Below, piece by piece: positions 14,380 through 21,440 of a stretch of 21,795 nucleotides of DNA (its first letter is position 1; the number at the start of each line of letters is the position of its first letter). The notes beneath the pieces were generated by a model. That model searched no databases. It was not told the origin of the DNA and was given only the letters and a program-made list of their open reading frames with translations. The DNA comes from Bog-877 sp049518775 (lineage in GTDB: Bacteria > Chloroflexota > Dormibacteria > Aeolococcales > Bog-877). The translations under genes and the position numbers were made by a program. Where the stretch lies: the NCBI GenBank assembly GCA_049518775.1, contig JBEKRL010000028.1, forward strand, positions 1 through 21,795. Reading direction: 5' to 3'.

Positions 14380-14624
14380 TGTGAAGGTGCACGAAACTGG
14401 CACGATCAGCGGTCACCAGAACTGGCACTGGAAGGAGCACGAAACTGGCAGGGCTCTTCCGCCTGATCGGATTATCTGGGCGTCAACAGACCAGGTTGCC
14501 CCCGCCAGGATCTCAGCAGGGGCGACGTTCGAGGCGATGGAGTCTTTTGGCTCAGTGCCAGTTTGATGCCCGATTCTCTGCCAGTTTCGCGCTCGCTCTC
14601 CTGCCACTTTCGTGCACCTTCACA
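14380..14624. mobile_element. 245-bp gene-less element with terminal and subterminal repeats (IS21-like MITE)
   Basis: The ends are 23-bp inverted repeats, TGTGAAGGTGCACGAAA and then C/G TGGCA at 14380-14402, mirrored at 14602-14624, with one mismatch and TG...CA termini. Each end carries three copies of a 14-mer close to GCACGAAACTGGCA. The left copies start at 14389, 14414 and 14437. The right copies are inverted at 14556, 14579 and 14602. Spacing is 23-25 bases at both ends. The roughly 105 bases between the inner repeats contain no gene. Such multiple end repeats are transposase-binding sites in IS21-family elements, so this is probably a deletion derivative moved by an IS21-type transposase encoded elsewhere. 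I see no clear target-site duplication. Confidence 0.72.
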
Positions 14625-14747
14625 CCTGGACGCCCGTCAGGCTTCGGGTGATGGCTGATCGACGGAGTCATCAATGTCCAGCTTGGCTGCCGGCCCGTCC
14701 CGGGTTCTCCTCAGGGATGCCGGGAACCATAGCGACGGTGGACCCTG
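14625..14747. other. Intergenic after the 245-bp element; 3' flank of fhs
   Basis: No gene is visible between the 245-bp element and the fhs stop codon. I see no hairpin with a T-run that would mark an fhs terminator. Confidence 0.3.
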
Positions 14748-16442
14748 TCAGAAGAGGCCGACGATCTCGCCCGCCTCGTCGAGGTCGACGTTCTCCGCCG
14801 CCGGGTGGCTGGTGAGCGCTGGCATGGTGCGCATCTCGCCGCTGATCAGGTAGACGAAGCCGGCCCCCGCCGACGCCTTCACCTCACGGATCGGCATCAC
14901 CCACCCGGTGGGCGCCCCCTTGAGCTTGGGGTCGGAGCTGAGGCTGAACTGGGTCTTGGCGATGCAGACGGGGAGGTCACCGAAGCCGTCGCGCTCGCAC
15001 TGGCGCAACTGCTTGTCGGAACCCGCCTCGTAGACCACCCTGGCAGCGCCGTAGATGCGAGTCGCCACCGCCTCGACCTTCTCCTGGAGAGGGGCGCTCT
15101 CCTGGTAGAGGAAGCGGAAGTCCTTGGGCCCCTCGGCCGCCTCGGTCACCGCCTCGGCCAGCTCCACCGCCCCCTCTCCCCCATCGGCGTGGTTGCTGGT
15201 CACGGCGCATCGGACCCCGAGCTCGTCGGCGATGGCACGGATGGCGGCGTGCTCGGAGGGGTGGTCCTCGGGGCGAGAGTTGATCGCCACCACCACGGGA
15301 ACGCCGAAGAGCCGGACGTTCTCCACCTGGCGGCGCAGGTTGGCACCTCCGATCGCCACCTCGTCCGGGTGCTCCTCGAAGAGCTCCGCGGGCAGAGCCC
15401 GCCCGGCGACGATCTTGTGCCGGCTGGAGTGGGCCTTGAGGCCGCGGACGGTCGCCACCACCACCGCGGCGTCGGGCCGGAGCCCGCTCACCCGGCACTT
15501 AATATTGAAGAACCTCTCGGCACCCATGTCGGCGCCGAAGCCGGCCTCGGTCACCAAGTACTCGCCGGCGCGGATCCCGATCAGGTCGCCGAGGATCGAC
15601 GAGTTCCCGTGGGCGATGTTGCCGAAGGGGCCGGCGTGGACGATGGTGGGGGTGCCCTCCGCCGTCTGCAGCAGGTTGGGCTTGATCGCCTCGGCCATGA
15701 TCGCCGCCATCGCCCCGGCCGCGTGAAGGTCCTCGGCGGTGACCGGCGCGCCGCCCGAGGTGTGGCCCACCACGATCCGGCCGAGGCGGCGGCGCATGTC
15801 CTGGAGCGAGCTGGAGAGGGCCAGGATGGCCATCACCTCGGAGGCCGCGGTGATGTCGAAGCCGGTCTGGCGGGGCACCCCGTCCTGGGCCGTGCCCAGG
15901 CCGACGACGATGTTGCGCAGAGCCCGGTCGAAGACGTCGATGACCCACCTCCAGGAGATGGTGGCGGGGTCGAGGTCGAGCGGGTTGCCCTGGAAGAGGT
16001 GGTTGTCGACCATGGCGGCCAGCAGGTTGTGGGCCGCCGCCACGGCGTGCACGTCCCCGGTGAGGTGGAGCGCCGCCCGGTCGAAGGGGACCAGGGTGCT
16101 GCGTCCGCCGCCACAGGCGCCTCCCTTGATGCCGAAGGTGGGCCCCATCGACCCCTGGCGGAGCGAGACCACGCTGCGGCGGCCGGTGCGACGCAGCCCA
16201 TCTCCCAGGCCGATGGTGGTGACCGTCTTGCCCTCGCCGAGCGGGGTGGGGGTGATCCCGGTGACCAGGATGTAGCGGCCGGCGGGGCGCTCGGCGAGAC
16301 GTTCGAGGGCGTCGAGGCAGATCTTGGCCACCCCATCGCCGTACGGTTCGAGCAGATCCGGCGCGATACCGATCTCATCGGCAAGCCCGTAGACGGACCG
16401 AACGCCGCGGGTGGGGCTCAGCTCCCTGCCTGGGTGGATCAT
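14748..16442 (-). CDS. fhs: Formate-tetrahydrofolate ligase (10-formyl-THF synthetase)
   Basis: The 564-residue enzyme condenses formate with tetrahydrofolate using ATP to give 10-formyl-THF, a cytoplasmic one-carbon entry step. The nucleotide loop is ITPTPLGEGKT (residues 63-73). Other family blocks are SLRQGSMGPTFGIKGGA, LHLTGDVHAV, DVFDRALRNIVVGLG, GFDITAASEVMAIL, HGNSSILGD, and TEAGFGADMGAERFFNIKCR. Length fits bacterial Fhs. The frame is open to 16595, but ATG 16442 is chosen because residues before it are low-complexity and the family start (a LADEIGIAPDLLEPYG block) lies about 20 residues later. No clear Shine-Dalgarno precedes it. A good promoter is present at 16653-16681, leaving a leader of about 200 bases. 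It lies downstream of ftcD on the same strand, so two folate one-carbon entry enzymes are adjacent. Confidence 0.95.
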   Translation of the reverse strand: MIHPGRELSPTRGVRSVYGLADEIGIAPDLLEPYGDGVAKICLDALERLAERPAGRYILVTGITPTPLGEGKTVTTIGLGDGLRRTGRRSVVSLRQGSMGPTFGIKGGACGGGRSTLVPFDRAALHLTGDVHAVAAAHNLLAAMVDNHLFQGNPLDLDPATISWRWVIDVFDRALRNIVVGLGTAQDGVPRQTGFDITAASEVMAILALSSSLQDMRRRLGRIVVGHTSGGAPVTAEDLHAAGAMAAIMAEAIKPNLLQTAEGTPTIVHAGPFGNIAHGNSSILGDLIGIRAGEYLVTEAGFGADMGAERFFNIKCRVSGLRPDAAVVVATVRGLKAHSSRHKIVAGRALPAELFEEHPDEVAIGGANLRRQVENVRLFGVPVVVAINSRPEDHPSEHAAIRAIADELGVRCAVTSNHADGGEGAVELAEAVTEAAEGPKDFRFLYQESAPLQEKVEAVATRIYGAARVVYEAGSDKQLRQCERDGFGDLPVCIAKTQFSLSSDPKLKGAPTGWVMPIREVKASAGAGFVYLISGEMRTMPALTSHPAAENVDLDEAGEIVGLF

Positions 16443-16652
16443 GGGCGGGGACGGTGGCGGCCGGCCGGCGCGGGCGCTTTCGTCGCTGCAGCCGGATGGA
16501 CGAGATGCTCCGAGAGGCTCCGACGCGCCGCGGGCGGCGACGCCGCCGAACCGGCGAATGGGCCGGCGGCGAGTCCCATCCAGGCGGCGAGCCACGGGTG
16601 TCCCTGCGGGCCGGATCCGGCCATTCGAGCTTGCATCTGTCTAAGAACATGT
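16443..16652 (-). other. Long GC-rich leader of fhs
   Basis: Between the predicted transcription start near 16646 and the fhs start codon lie about 200 bases without a convincing gene. An arginine-rich frame starting at 16650 (MFLDRCKLEWPDPARR...) overlaps fhs and looks like a chance frame. The leader is rich in GGC/GCC repeats able to fold. I looked for a THF-riboswitch-like core and did not recognise one. Confidence 0.3.
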
Positions 16653-16681
16653 ATTGTGCGCGCCCCTTGCATGGATGTCAA
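16653..16681 (-). promoter_or_regulatory. Predicted SigA-type promoter of fhs
   Basis: On the minus strand, TTGACA (16681-16676) is followed after exactly 17 bases by CACAAT (16658-16653). The -35 is a perfect consensus and the -10 matches 4 of 6 positions, which stands out in such GC-rich sequence. It lies between the ftcD stop and fhs, reading into fhs. This suggests fhs can be transcribed independently of ftcD. Confidence 0.6.
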
Positions 16682-16759
16682 CACGAGCTGCCAGTGCTCG
16701 CCCCGGGCCGCCTGAGCCGCTTCGGCAAACCGTGGGCGGAGCCGGGAGCCGGAGTCGGT

Positions 16760-16779
16760 GGCCAGCCGGCGGGCTGGCC
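16760..16779 (-). terminator. Strong hairpin after ftcD, possible terminator
   Basis: GGCCAGCC (16760-16767) and GGCTGGCC (16772-16779) form a perfect 8-bp stem with a 4-base loop, about 60 bases past the ftcD stop on the minus strand and before the fhs promoter. There is no U-run, as often in GC-rich genomes. Its position between the two transcription units supports a terminator or attenuator role. Confidence 0.45.
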
Positions 16780-16839
16780 GGCGGGCACCCGGGCCCGGGG
16801 GAGAGAGTTAGCCGTGAGCCTCCAGGGCGCCGGTGGCGC

Positions 16840-18432
16840 TCACACCGCGGTTCGCGGCGGGAAGGCCGCGGTGCTGGCGGCGAGCAGCGCGTCGGCCTCC
16901 CCACGAAGCTGCTTCGCTTTCGCCCCCAGCATCTCGACCGCCTCATGGTCGGTCATGGACCGGAGGTTGACGGCCACGTTGGCGAGCGCACAGGCGACCG
17001 CGGCGTGGAGCATCTGCGCTGCGGAGAGGGCGTCGGAGATGGCGTTGGCATTGCCTCCCTCGACCAGCTCGCGGGCCAGCGGCAGCAGGCTGGCGGCGTG
17101 CTCGGCCACCTCCATGGGGACCTCCGCGGCCGCGGTGAGCGCCGCCTGCACCACGGCCTTCCGCGCCGCCTTCTCCTCGTCGCTCTGGCGGGGGAGCCGG
17201 TACGCCGCCATCACCTGGTCGAACGCGGCGACGTCGCGGTCGGCCAGCCCGAACAGGGCGGCTCGCTCGCGCTCCGCCTGGGAGACGATGTCGCCCATCC
17301 GGCTGGTGAGAGCTTCGTAGCCCTTTCGTCCGCTGGTAAGCCGAGCCACCATGCTGACCAGCGCGGCGCCGGCGGCCCCCGCGAGCGCGGCAACGGCGCC
17401 GCCTCCGGGGGTGGGCTGCGCGGAGGCGAGAGCGTCCAGGAAGCTCCCCACCGCCATCGATTCGATGCCGGAGACCGCCACCGCCGGGGCACCCGAGACC
17501 GATGCCGAGCCGGCCTGCCGCGCCACCAGGGTCTCGATCACCTGCTCCTCGGCATTGAAGCCGCGCAGCTGCAGGTAGTGGGCAGCAGACTCGGCGAACA
17601 CGGCCTGGGGGACGAGACCGACGATCTCGGTGTCGAGGACGTGCATCCCATACCGGCCGGCCTCCAGCCTGACCAGCTCCAGGGCCCGGTAGGGCGGGGT
17701 GTCGAGGGGGTCAAGGAGGTTCATGGAGACCTGGACGCACTCCCGCGCAGCCACGGCCAGGCCGATGGCGCGGACGTGGACCAGGCCGCCGGAGCGCTCC
17801 CGCACCCGCTTGGCGACGTCCTTGGCGGCGCGTTCGTCCTGGCCGCTCAGGTAGACGTTGAAGGCGACCAGCGGCGGCCGTGCCCCCACCGCCGTGGCTC
17901 CAGCCCGACCCAGCGCGTGCGGACCGAAGTCGGGCAGCCGGCGGCCCGCGGCGACGTCGGCCTTCAGCCCCTCGAACTCGCCCTTGCGGACGTCGGCCAG
18001 GCTGGCCCTCTCTGGGCTGGTGGCGGCCCGCTCGTAGAGGTAGACGGGGAGGGAGAGGGTCTCAGCGAGCTCGCGTCCCAGCTCCCGAGCCAGCTCCACG
18101 CAGTCGGCCATGGTGACGCCGCGGATGGGGATGAAGGGGATGACGTCGACCGCTCCCATCCGGGGGTGGCTGCCCCGCTGCACCCCCATGTCGATGAGCT
18201 CGACGGCCTTGGCGGCGCCGGCGAGAGCGGCCGCGCGCGCCGCCGCCGGTGATCCGATCAGGGTGGTGTCCAGTCGGTTGTGGTCGGGATCCGACTGGCG
18301 GTTCAACAGGGTCACCCCGGGAACGGCCGTCATCGCGCCGACGATGGTGTCCATCACCTCGACCCGGCGGCCCTCGCTGAAGTTGGGGACCACCAGCACC
18401 AGCGGCTCCCCTGCCTGCGCCGACTGTGCCAC
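16840..18432 (-). CDS. ftcD: Glutamate formimidoyltransferase-cyclodeaminase (fused)
   Basis: This bifunctional protein transfers the formimino group from N-formimino-L-glutamate, the histidine-degradation product, to tetrahydrofolate, then releases ammonia to give 5,10-methenyl-THF. Residues 1 to about 300 are the transferase N and C subdomains, with LVVPNFSEGR at the start and the catalytic His89 in GSHPRMGAVDVIPFIP. Residues from about 320 to 530 are the helical cyclodeaminase, with SFLDALASAQPTPGGGAVAA and NANAISDALSAA. The length of 530 residues fits the fused enzyme. The frame reaches 18564, but that ATG lies inside the -10 box, so the start must be downstream. GTG 18432 has GGAGG 8 bases before it (GTG 18498 is an alternative). 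It is divergent from the RpiR gene and separated from it by an insertion element. Confidence 0.93.
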   Translation of the reverse strand: MAQSAQAGEPLVLVVPNFSEGRRVEVMDTIVGAMTAVPGVTLLNRQSDPDHNRLDTTLIGSPAAARAAALAGAAKAVELIDMGVQRGSHPRMGAVDVIPFIPIRGVTMADCVELARELGRELAETLSLPVYLYERAATSPERASLADVRKGEFEGLKADVAAGRRLPDFGPHALGRAGATAVGARPPLVAFNVYLSGQDERAAKDVAKRVRERSGGLVHVRAIGLAVAARECVQVSMNLLDPLDTPPYRALELVRLEAGRYGMHVLDTEIVGLVPQAVFAESAAHYLQLRGFNAEEQVIETLVARQAGSASVSGAPAVAVSGIESMAVGSFLDALASAQPTPGGGAVAALAGAAGAALVSMVARLTSGRKGYEALTSRMGDIVSQAERERAALFGLADRDVAAFDQVMAAYRLPRQSDEEKAARKAVVQAALTAAAEVPMEVAEHAASLLPLARELVEGGNANAISDALSAAQMLHAAVACALANVAVNLRSMTDHEAVEMLGAKAKQLRGEADALLAASTAAFPPRTAV

Positions 18433-18562
18433 CTCTGTCACCTCCGCATGGCGGCGACCAGGTGAGGCACCGCCTCCGGCGTTTGTATCATTCACCACTT
18501 CGCTCCGTCGCGGCCCCGCCGGCTCTTGGGCGGCTGGCACTCCAGACCGGCTGCGGGGCACC

Positions 18563-18592
18563 ATTATGTAGACGCCTATTCGCGGCTGTCAA
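18563..18592 (-). promoter_or_regulatory. Predicted SigA-type promoter of ftcD
   Basis: On the minus strand, a perfect TTGACA (18592-18587) is followed after 18 bases by CATAAT (18568-18563), matching 5 of 6 consensus -10 bases. Transcription would start near 18556, leaving a leader of roughly 120 bases before GTG 18432. The IS1182-like element ends 28 bases upstream of the -35, so the core promoter survived the insertion, while any upstream control sites were moved away. Confidence 0.65.
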
Positions 18593-18601
18593 GGACTTGA
18601 C
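18588..18601. promoter_or_regulatory. Dyad over the ftcD -35 box, candidate operator
   Basis: GTCAAG-GA-CTTGAC is a perfect 6-2-6 inverted repeat that overlaps the -35 hexamer of ftcD. A repressor bound here would block the promoter. The neighbouring RpiR-type regulator is a candidate ligand-responsive binder, but I see no matching copy in front of the RpiR gene itself. Confidence 0.35.
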
Positions 18602-18623
18602 TAGCGATCTGCGAAAAGGCTAG

Positions 18624-19971
18624 CAGCCCGTCCCGGTAACTGCTGGCGAAGGGAGGGGCTGATATGAGTCACTCTGGGGATGCCGAAGAGGTTCCGCCCG
18701 TACGCTCCCGACCGGATGCTGCTGCTGCCTGCGCCGGTGCAGGAGTGGGTGCCCGAGGGGGACATCGCCCACTTCATCAGCGACGTCGTCGACGCGCTTG
18801 ACCTTTCCGAGATCGAGGCCGTCTACGATGAGGAGATGCGCGGCTATCCGCCGTGTCACCCTCGGATGATGACCAGGCTGTGGTTGTACGCCTATGCGGT
18901 GGGCACCCGCAGCTGCCGGAAGCTGGCGAAGCTGGCCCCGCGGGCCGTTGGCTGCATGATGCTGGCGGCGGGGAACCGGCCTGACTTTCGAACGCTCAAC
19001 AGCTTCCGGCTCCGGCACCTGGCGGCGCTGGGAGGGTTGTTCCAGCAGGTGCTGCTGCTCTGCCGTGATGAGGGCTTGGTGAAGCTGGATCACGTGGCGG
19101 TGGACGGTACCAAGCTGAAGGCGAACGCCAGCAAGCATGCGGCCATGAGCTACGACTGGATGCAGCCGGAGGTGGACAGGATCACCGCCGAGCTGGACAC
19201 GTGGTTCCGGGAGTGCGACCAGACCGACGCCGAGGAGGATGCCCCGTACGGGGCGGACCACGATGGCGATGAGCTGCCGGAGAACCTGCGCACGGCCGCG
19301 AAACGGCGAGCGGCGATCCGCACGGCGATCAAGGACCTGAAGGAGCGGGCCCAGACGGAGGGGAAGACGGAGCCGGATGCCAAGGCGCAGCAGAACTTCA
19401 CCGACTCGGAGTCGCGGATCATGAAGGGCATCGAGGCCAACCTGGATGAGCTTCCCAGCGAACTCTCGGCGGACGCCGGCTACTGCTCGGAGGCCAATCT
19501 CGAGGCGCTGGATGAGCTCGGCGTCACCGCCTACGTCGCCACCGGGAGGATGCCGCGGAGCTATCGGTGCCCGGCGGCGCCGCGGGGCCGGATTCCGGCG
19601 GGGCTGACGCGTCGGGAGCGGATGAAGCGCAGGCTGATGACCAAGCGGGGGCGAGAGCGCTACCGGTTGCGCCAGCAGGTGGGGGGACCGGTGTTCGGAC
19701 AGATCAAGAACAAGGGGCTGATCCGGATCTGGCTGCGCGGCGAGCAGAAGGCTGAGCACGAGTGGTTGCTCCACTGCACCGGGCACAACCTCAGCAAGCT
19801 GCACGGCGCGTGGGCGTGATGGGAAGCCCTCATGGGGCGCTGCCCGGCGCCCGGCGGGGCCGACAACCATGTGGCAACGGCACATCAGCCCGGCCCCACC
19901 GCTGCATCTCCAACTGACCGACCCCTCCCACTGGCCGGGCCCCGGCCCTCACGCCTTACGAGGACGGGCTG
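18624..19971 (+). mobile_element. IS1182-like insertion sequence with CTAG target duplication
   Basis: This 1348-bp element is bounded by inverted repeats CAGCCCGTCC-nn-GTAA at the left (18624-18639) and the mirrored TTAC-nn-GGACGGGCTG at the right (19956-19971). It is flanked on both sides by CTAG (18620-18623 and 19972-19975), consistent with a 4-bp target-site duplication. It carries one transposase gene reading rightward. Removing the element and one CTAG restores a continuous short intergenic region between the divergent ftcD and RpiR genes. The clean duplication indicates a single, fairly recent insertion. The transposase has an internal deletion, so the copy may not move on its own. 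Confidence 0.85.
18680..19819 (+). CDS. IS1182-like transposase, internally deleted
   Basis: The 379-residue DDE transposase has an N-terminal DUF772-like helical domain (residues about 20-110: YDEEMRGYPPCHPRMMTRLW and RPDFRTLNSFRLRHL). The first catalytic aspartate is in VAVDGTKLKANAS, the second is in ELSADAGYCSEANLEAL, and the glutamate is in KAEHEWLLHCTGHNLSKLH. Between NFTDSESRIMK and IEANL the family normally has a stretch of about 35-45 residues containing G-F-x-Q-G-Y-N-A-Q and a beta strand with QVIVA. Here it is missing without a frameshift. This shortens the protein below the usual 430-500 residues and removes a core strand of the RNase H fold, so activity is doubtful. ATG 18680 has TGGGG directly upstream. 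It sits alone inside the insertion element. Confidence 0.88.
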   Translation: MPKRFRPYAPDRMLLLPAPVQEWVPEGDIAHFISDVVDALDLSEIEAVYDEEMRGYPPCHPRMMTRLWLYAYAVGTRSCRKLAKLAPRAVGCMMLAAGNRPDFRTLNSFRLRHLAALGGLFQQVLLLCRDEGLVKLDHVAVDGTKLKANASKHAAMSYDWMQPEVDRITAELDTWFRECDQTDAEEDAPYGADHDGDELPENLRTAAKRRAAIRTAIKDLKERAQTEGKTEPDAKAQQNFTDSESRIMKGIEANLDELPSELSADAGYCSEANLEALDELGVTAYVATGRMPRSYRCPAAPRGRIPAGLTRRERMKRRLMTKRGRERYRLRQQVGGPVFGQIKNKGLIRIWLRGEQKAEHEWLLHCTGHNLSKLHGAWA

Positions 19972-20021
19972 CTAGGCTCCACCGTGGTCGGAGCCGATGC
20001 GGGTTGGGGAGTGTGGGGACC

Positions 20022-20067
20022 GCGCCATGGCGCCCCTGTTGACGACCATCCGCACTAGGTTCACAAT
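20022..20067 (+). promoter_or_regulatory. Predicted promoter of the RpiR gene with adjacent palindrome
   Basis: TTGACG (20039-20044) is followed after 17 bases by CACAAT (20062-20067), the same -10 hexamer as in the fhs promoter. The start point would be near 20074. A perfect 12-bp palindrome, GCGCCATGGCGC (20022-20033), ends 5 bases before the -35 and could be an operator. The right end of the insertion element is 67 bases upstream of the -35, so this promoter also survived insertion. Confidence 0.5.
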
Positions 20068-20098
20068 GCAGGGAGGCCAACGCCGGGGGATGTTCCAG

Positions 20099-21013
20099 AT
20101 GGTGGGAACGACCGTCAACGAGGGGGACGTCCGGACCGAAACGCCGGCCCCGCCCGGCGAAGCGGGCGGCGCAGCTGTCCGCCGTCGGCTCCGTGCCCTC
20201 GCCGAGACTCTCCGCCTCTCGCCGTCCCAGCGCCGTCTCGCCCGCTACTTGATCGACCATGCCGATGAGGCAGGATTTCTGACCAGCGTGGACCTGGCCC
20301 AGCGCGTCGGCGTCAGCCAGCCGTCCGCCACTCGCTTCGCCGCTGCGCTCGGCTTCGCCGGCTACCCGGAGCTCCGCGACGCCATCCGCTCGTGGATGCT
20401 CGGGATCGACGCTGACGGCCAGGCTGAGGAGGTCAGCAACGATTTCCAGCGGATGATCACCCATGAAGTCCGCAACCTGACGGTCCTGGCGGAGTCGCTT
20501 CGCGATCCCACTCCGATCCTCGAGATGGGGCGTCATCTCGCCACCTCCAAGCCCCTGATCGTGATCGGGCTGCGGGTCTCGGCGCCGATCGCGTCCCTAT
20601 TTGCTTACTGTGCCCGCAGTGTCCACCCCGACGTGCGTCTGGTGACCAACTCGGGTTTGGAGGCCGAAGACCTGATCTCACAGGCGCGCAACGCCGGAGC
20701 CGCTTCGGCGATCGTCTTCGCGCTGCCTCGCTATCCGCGCGAGCTCCTCACGGTCATGGAGTGGGCCAGACGCATCGGCCTCCGGGTGAACCTGATCACG
20801 GATCAGGCGATCTCGCCGCTGACCAGCGCGGCTGATGCCACCCTCGCGGCCGCGGTGGCCGCTGACCTCGACTTCGATTCACAGGCAGCTCCCACGGCTC
20901 TGTCCATGATCGTCCTCCAGGCCATGTTCGATGCCATGCCGGTACGGCAGCAGCAGAGCCTCGAAGATTTCGACACCAGCGCCGCCGAGCGCCGCATCTT
21001 CCTCGCCCCATGA
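20099..21013 (+). CDS. RpiR/MurR family transcriptional regulator
   Basis: This 304-residue regulator has an N-terminal helix-turn-helix of the RpiR type (about residues 30-105: LSPSQRRLARYLIDHADE and FLTSVDLAQRVGVSQPSATR). It has a C-terminal sugar-isomerase (SIS) domain (about 135-260) with PLIVIGLRVSAPIASLFAYC, VRLVTNSG and IVFALPRYPRELLTVMEWAR. SIS domains usually bind phosphosugars, but RpiR-like proteins also control amino-acid and nucleobase catabolism. The frame is open from 19997. ATG 20099 is preferred because the predicted promoter ends at 20067 and GGGGGA lies 8 bases upstream (ATG 20090 is an alternative). Downstream on the same strand are transporter and urocanase remnants, so it was probably the local regulator of a histidine or related catabolic operon. 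Confidence 0.85.
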   Translation: MVGTTVNEGDVRTETPAPPGEAGGAAVRRRLRALAETLRLSPSQRRLARYLIDHADEAGFLTSVDLAQRVGVSQPSATRFAAALGFAGYPELRDAIRSWMLGIDADGQAEEVSNDFQRMITHEVRNLTVLAESLRDPTPILEMGRHLATSKPLIVIGLRVSAPIASLFAYCARSVHPDVRLVTNSGLEAEDLISQARNAGAASAIVFALPRYPRELLTVMEWARRIGLRVNLITDQAISPLTSAADATLAAAVAADLDFDSQAAPTALSMIVLQAMFDAMPVRQQQSLEDFDTSAAERRIFLAP

Positions 21014-21179
21014 TCCGATCCAGCTGGGCGCAACCTGAGGCGTTGGACGGTGTGCGGCAATCCCTGTGCCCCTATCCTGCCCGGTTGGGAGCTCTTGGTC
21101 GACATCTCGGAATCGTGATGGCGGCTAGCCGGATGCCTGGGTGCCGTCTCGCCGGCACACCTGTTGATCGAGGTTCTCG
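21014..21179. other. Intergenic between the RpiR gene and transporter remnant
   Basis: This 166-base gap shows no gene. It should contain the terminator of the RpiR gene or the promoter of the former transporter/hut operon. I see no clear hairpin or promoter hexamer pair. Confidence 0.3.
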
Positions 21180-21436
21180 ATGAGCGCGGAAGCGGAATAC
21201 ACCAGCAGCCTTCAAGTCGAGCAGCGCACGATCGACTACGCACCCTCGAGATCCCATTCATGAACACCACCTACTACACCGGCCCGATGGTGAGCCACCT
21301 GGAGGGGGGCGACATCTCCTGGATCCTGGGCTTGATCGTGGCTGCCGGCCTCTACTACCTGCTCCACCTGGACATCGCCCGGGGCCGGGCAGCCCTATCC
21401 CAGCCACAGGTCCTCGCCGGCATGGCGGCGCGGTGA
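21180..21436 (+). pseudogene. NCS1-type nucleobase/amino-acid-like transporter, gutted by internal deletion
   Basis: Two pieces of one transporter gene are fused. From ATG 21180 (GAGG 7 bases upstream), 27 codons read MSAEAEYTSSLQVEQRTIDY, the typical soluble N-terminus of NCS1 permeases (cytosine, allantoin or hydantoin type), and stop at 21261-21263. From about 21245 another frame, shifted by one base, reads IPFMNTTYYTGPMVSHLEGG, followed by DISWILGLIVAAGLYYLLHL and ends at 21436. That is the last membrane helix and tail of the same family. The roughly 400 residues between, normally eleven membrane spans, are gone, with the junction close to 21238-21250. The product cannot transport anything. 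The end of this frame is 4 bases before the urocanase start, indicating an original operon. Confidence 0.68.
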
Positions 21437-21440
21437 TCCC

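Noticed and set aside
16443..16652. Tetrahydrofolate riboswitch before fhs
   Set aside because: I looked for the conserved core of the known class and did not find it. The leader is only reported as a candidate structured region.
14805..16715. A 636-codon plus-strand open frame opposite fhs
   Set aside because: Shadow of fhs with a biased Gly/His/Val composition and no family signature.
16654..18252. A 532-codon plus-strand open frame opposite ftcD
   Set aside because: Shadow frame. ftcD has conserved motifs throughout on the other strand.
18620..19885. A 421-codon minus-strand open frame opposite the transposase
   Set aside because: It runs through the whole insertion element and even uses the element end. 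The plus-strand transposase is the recognisable gene.
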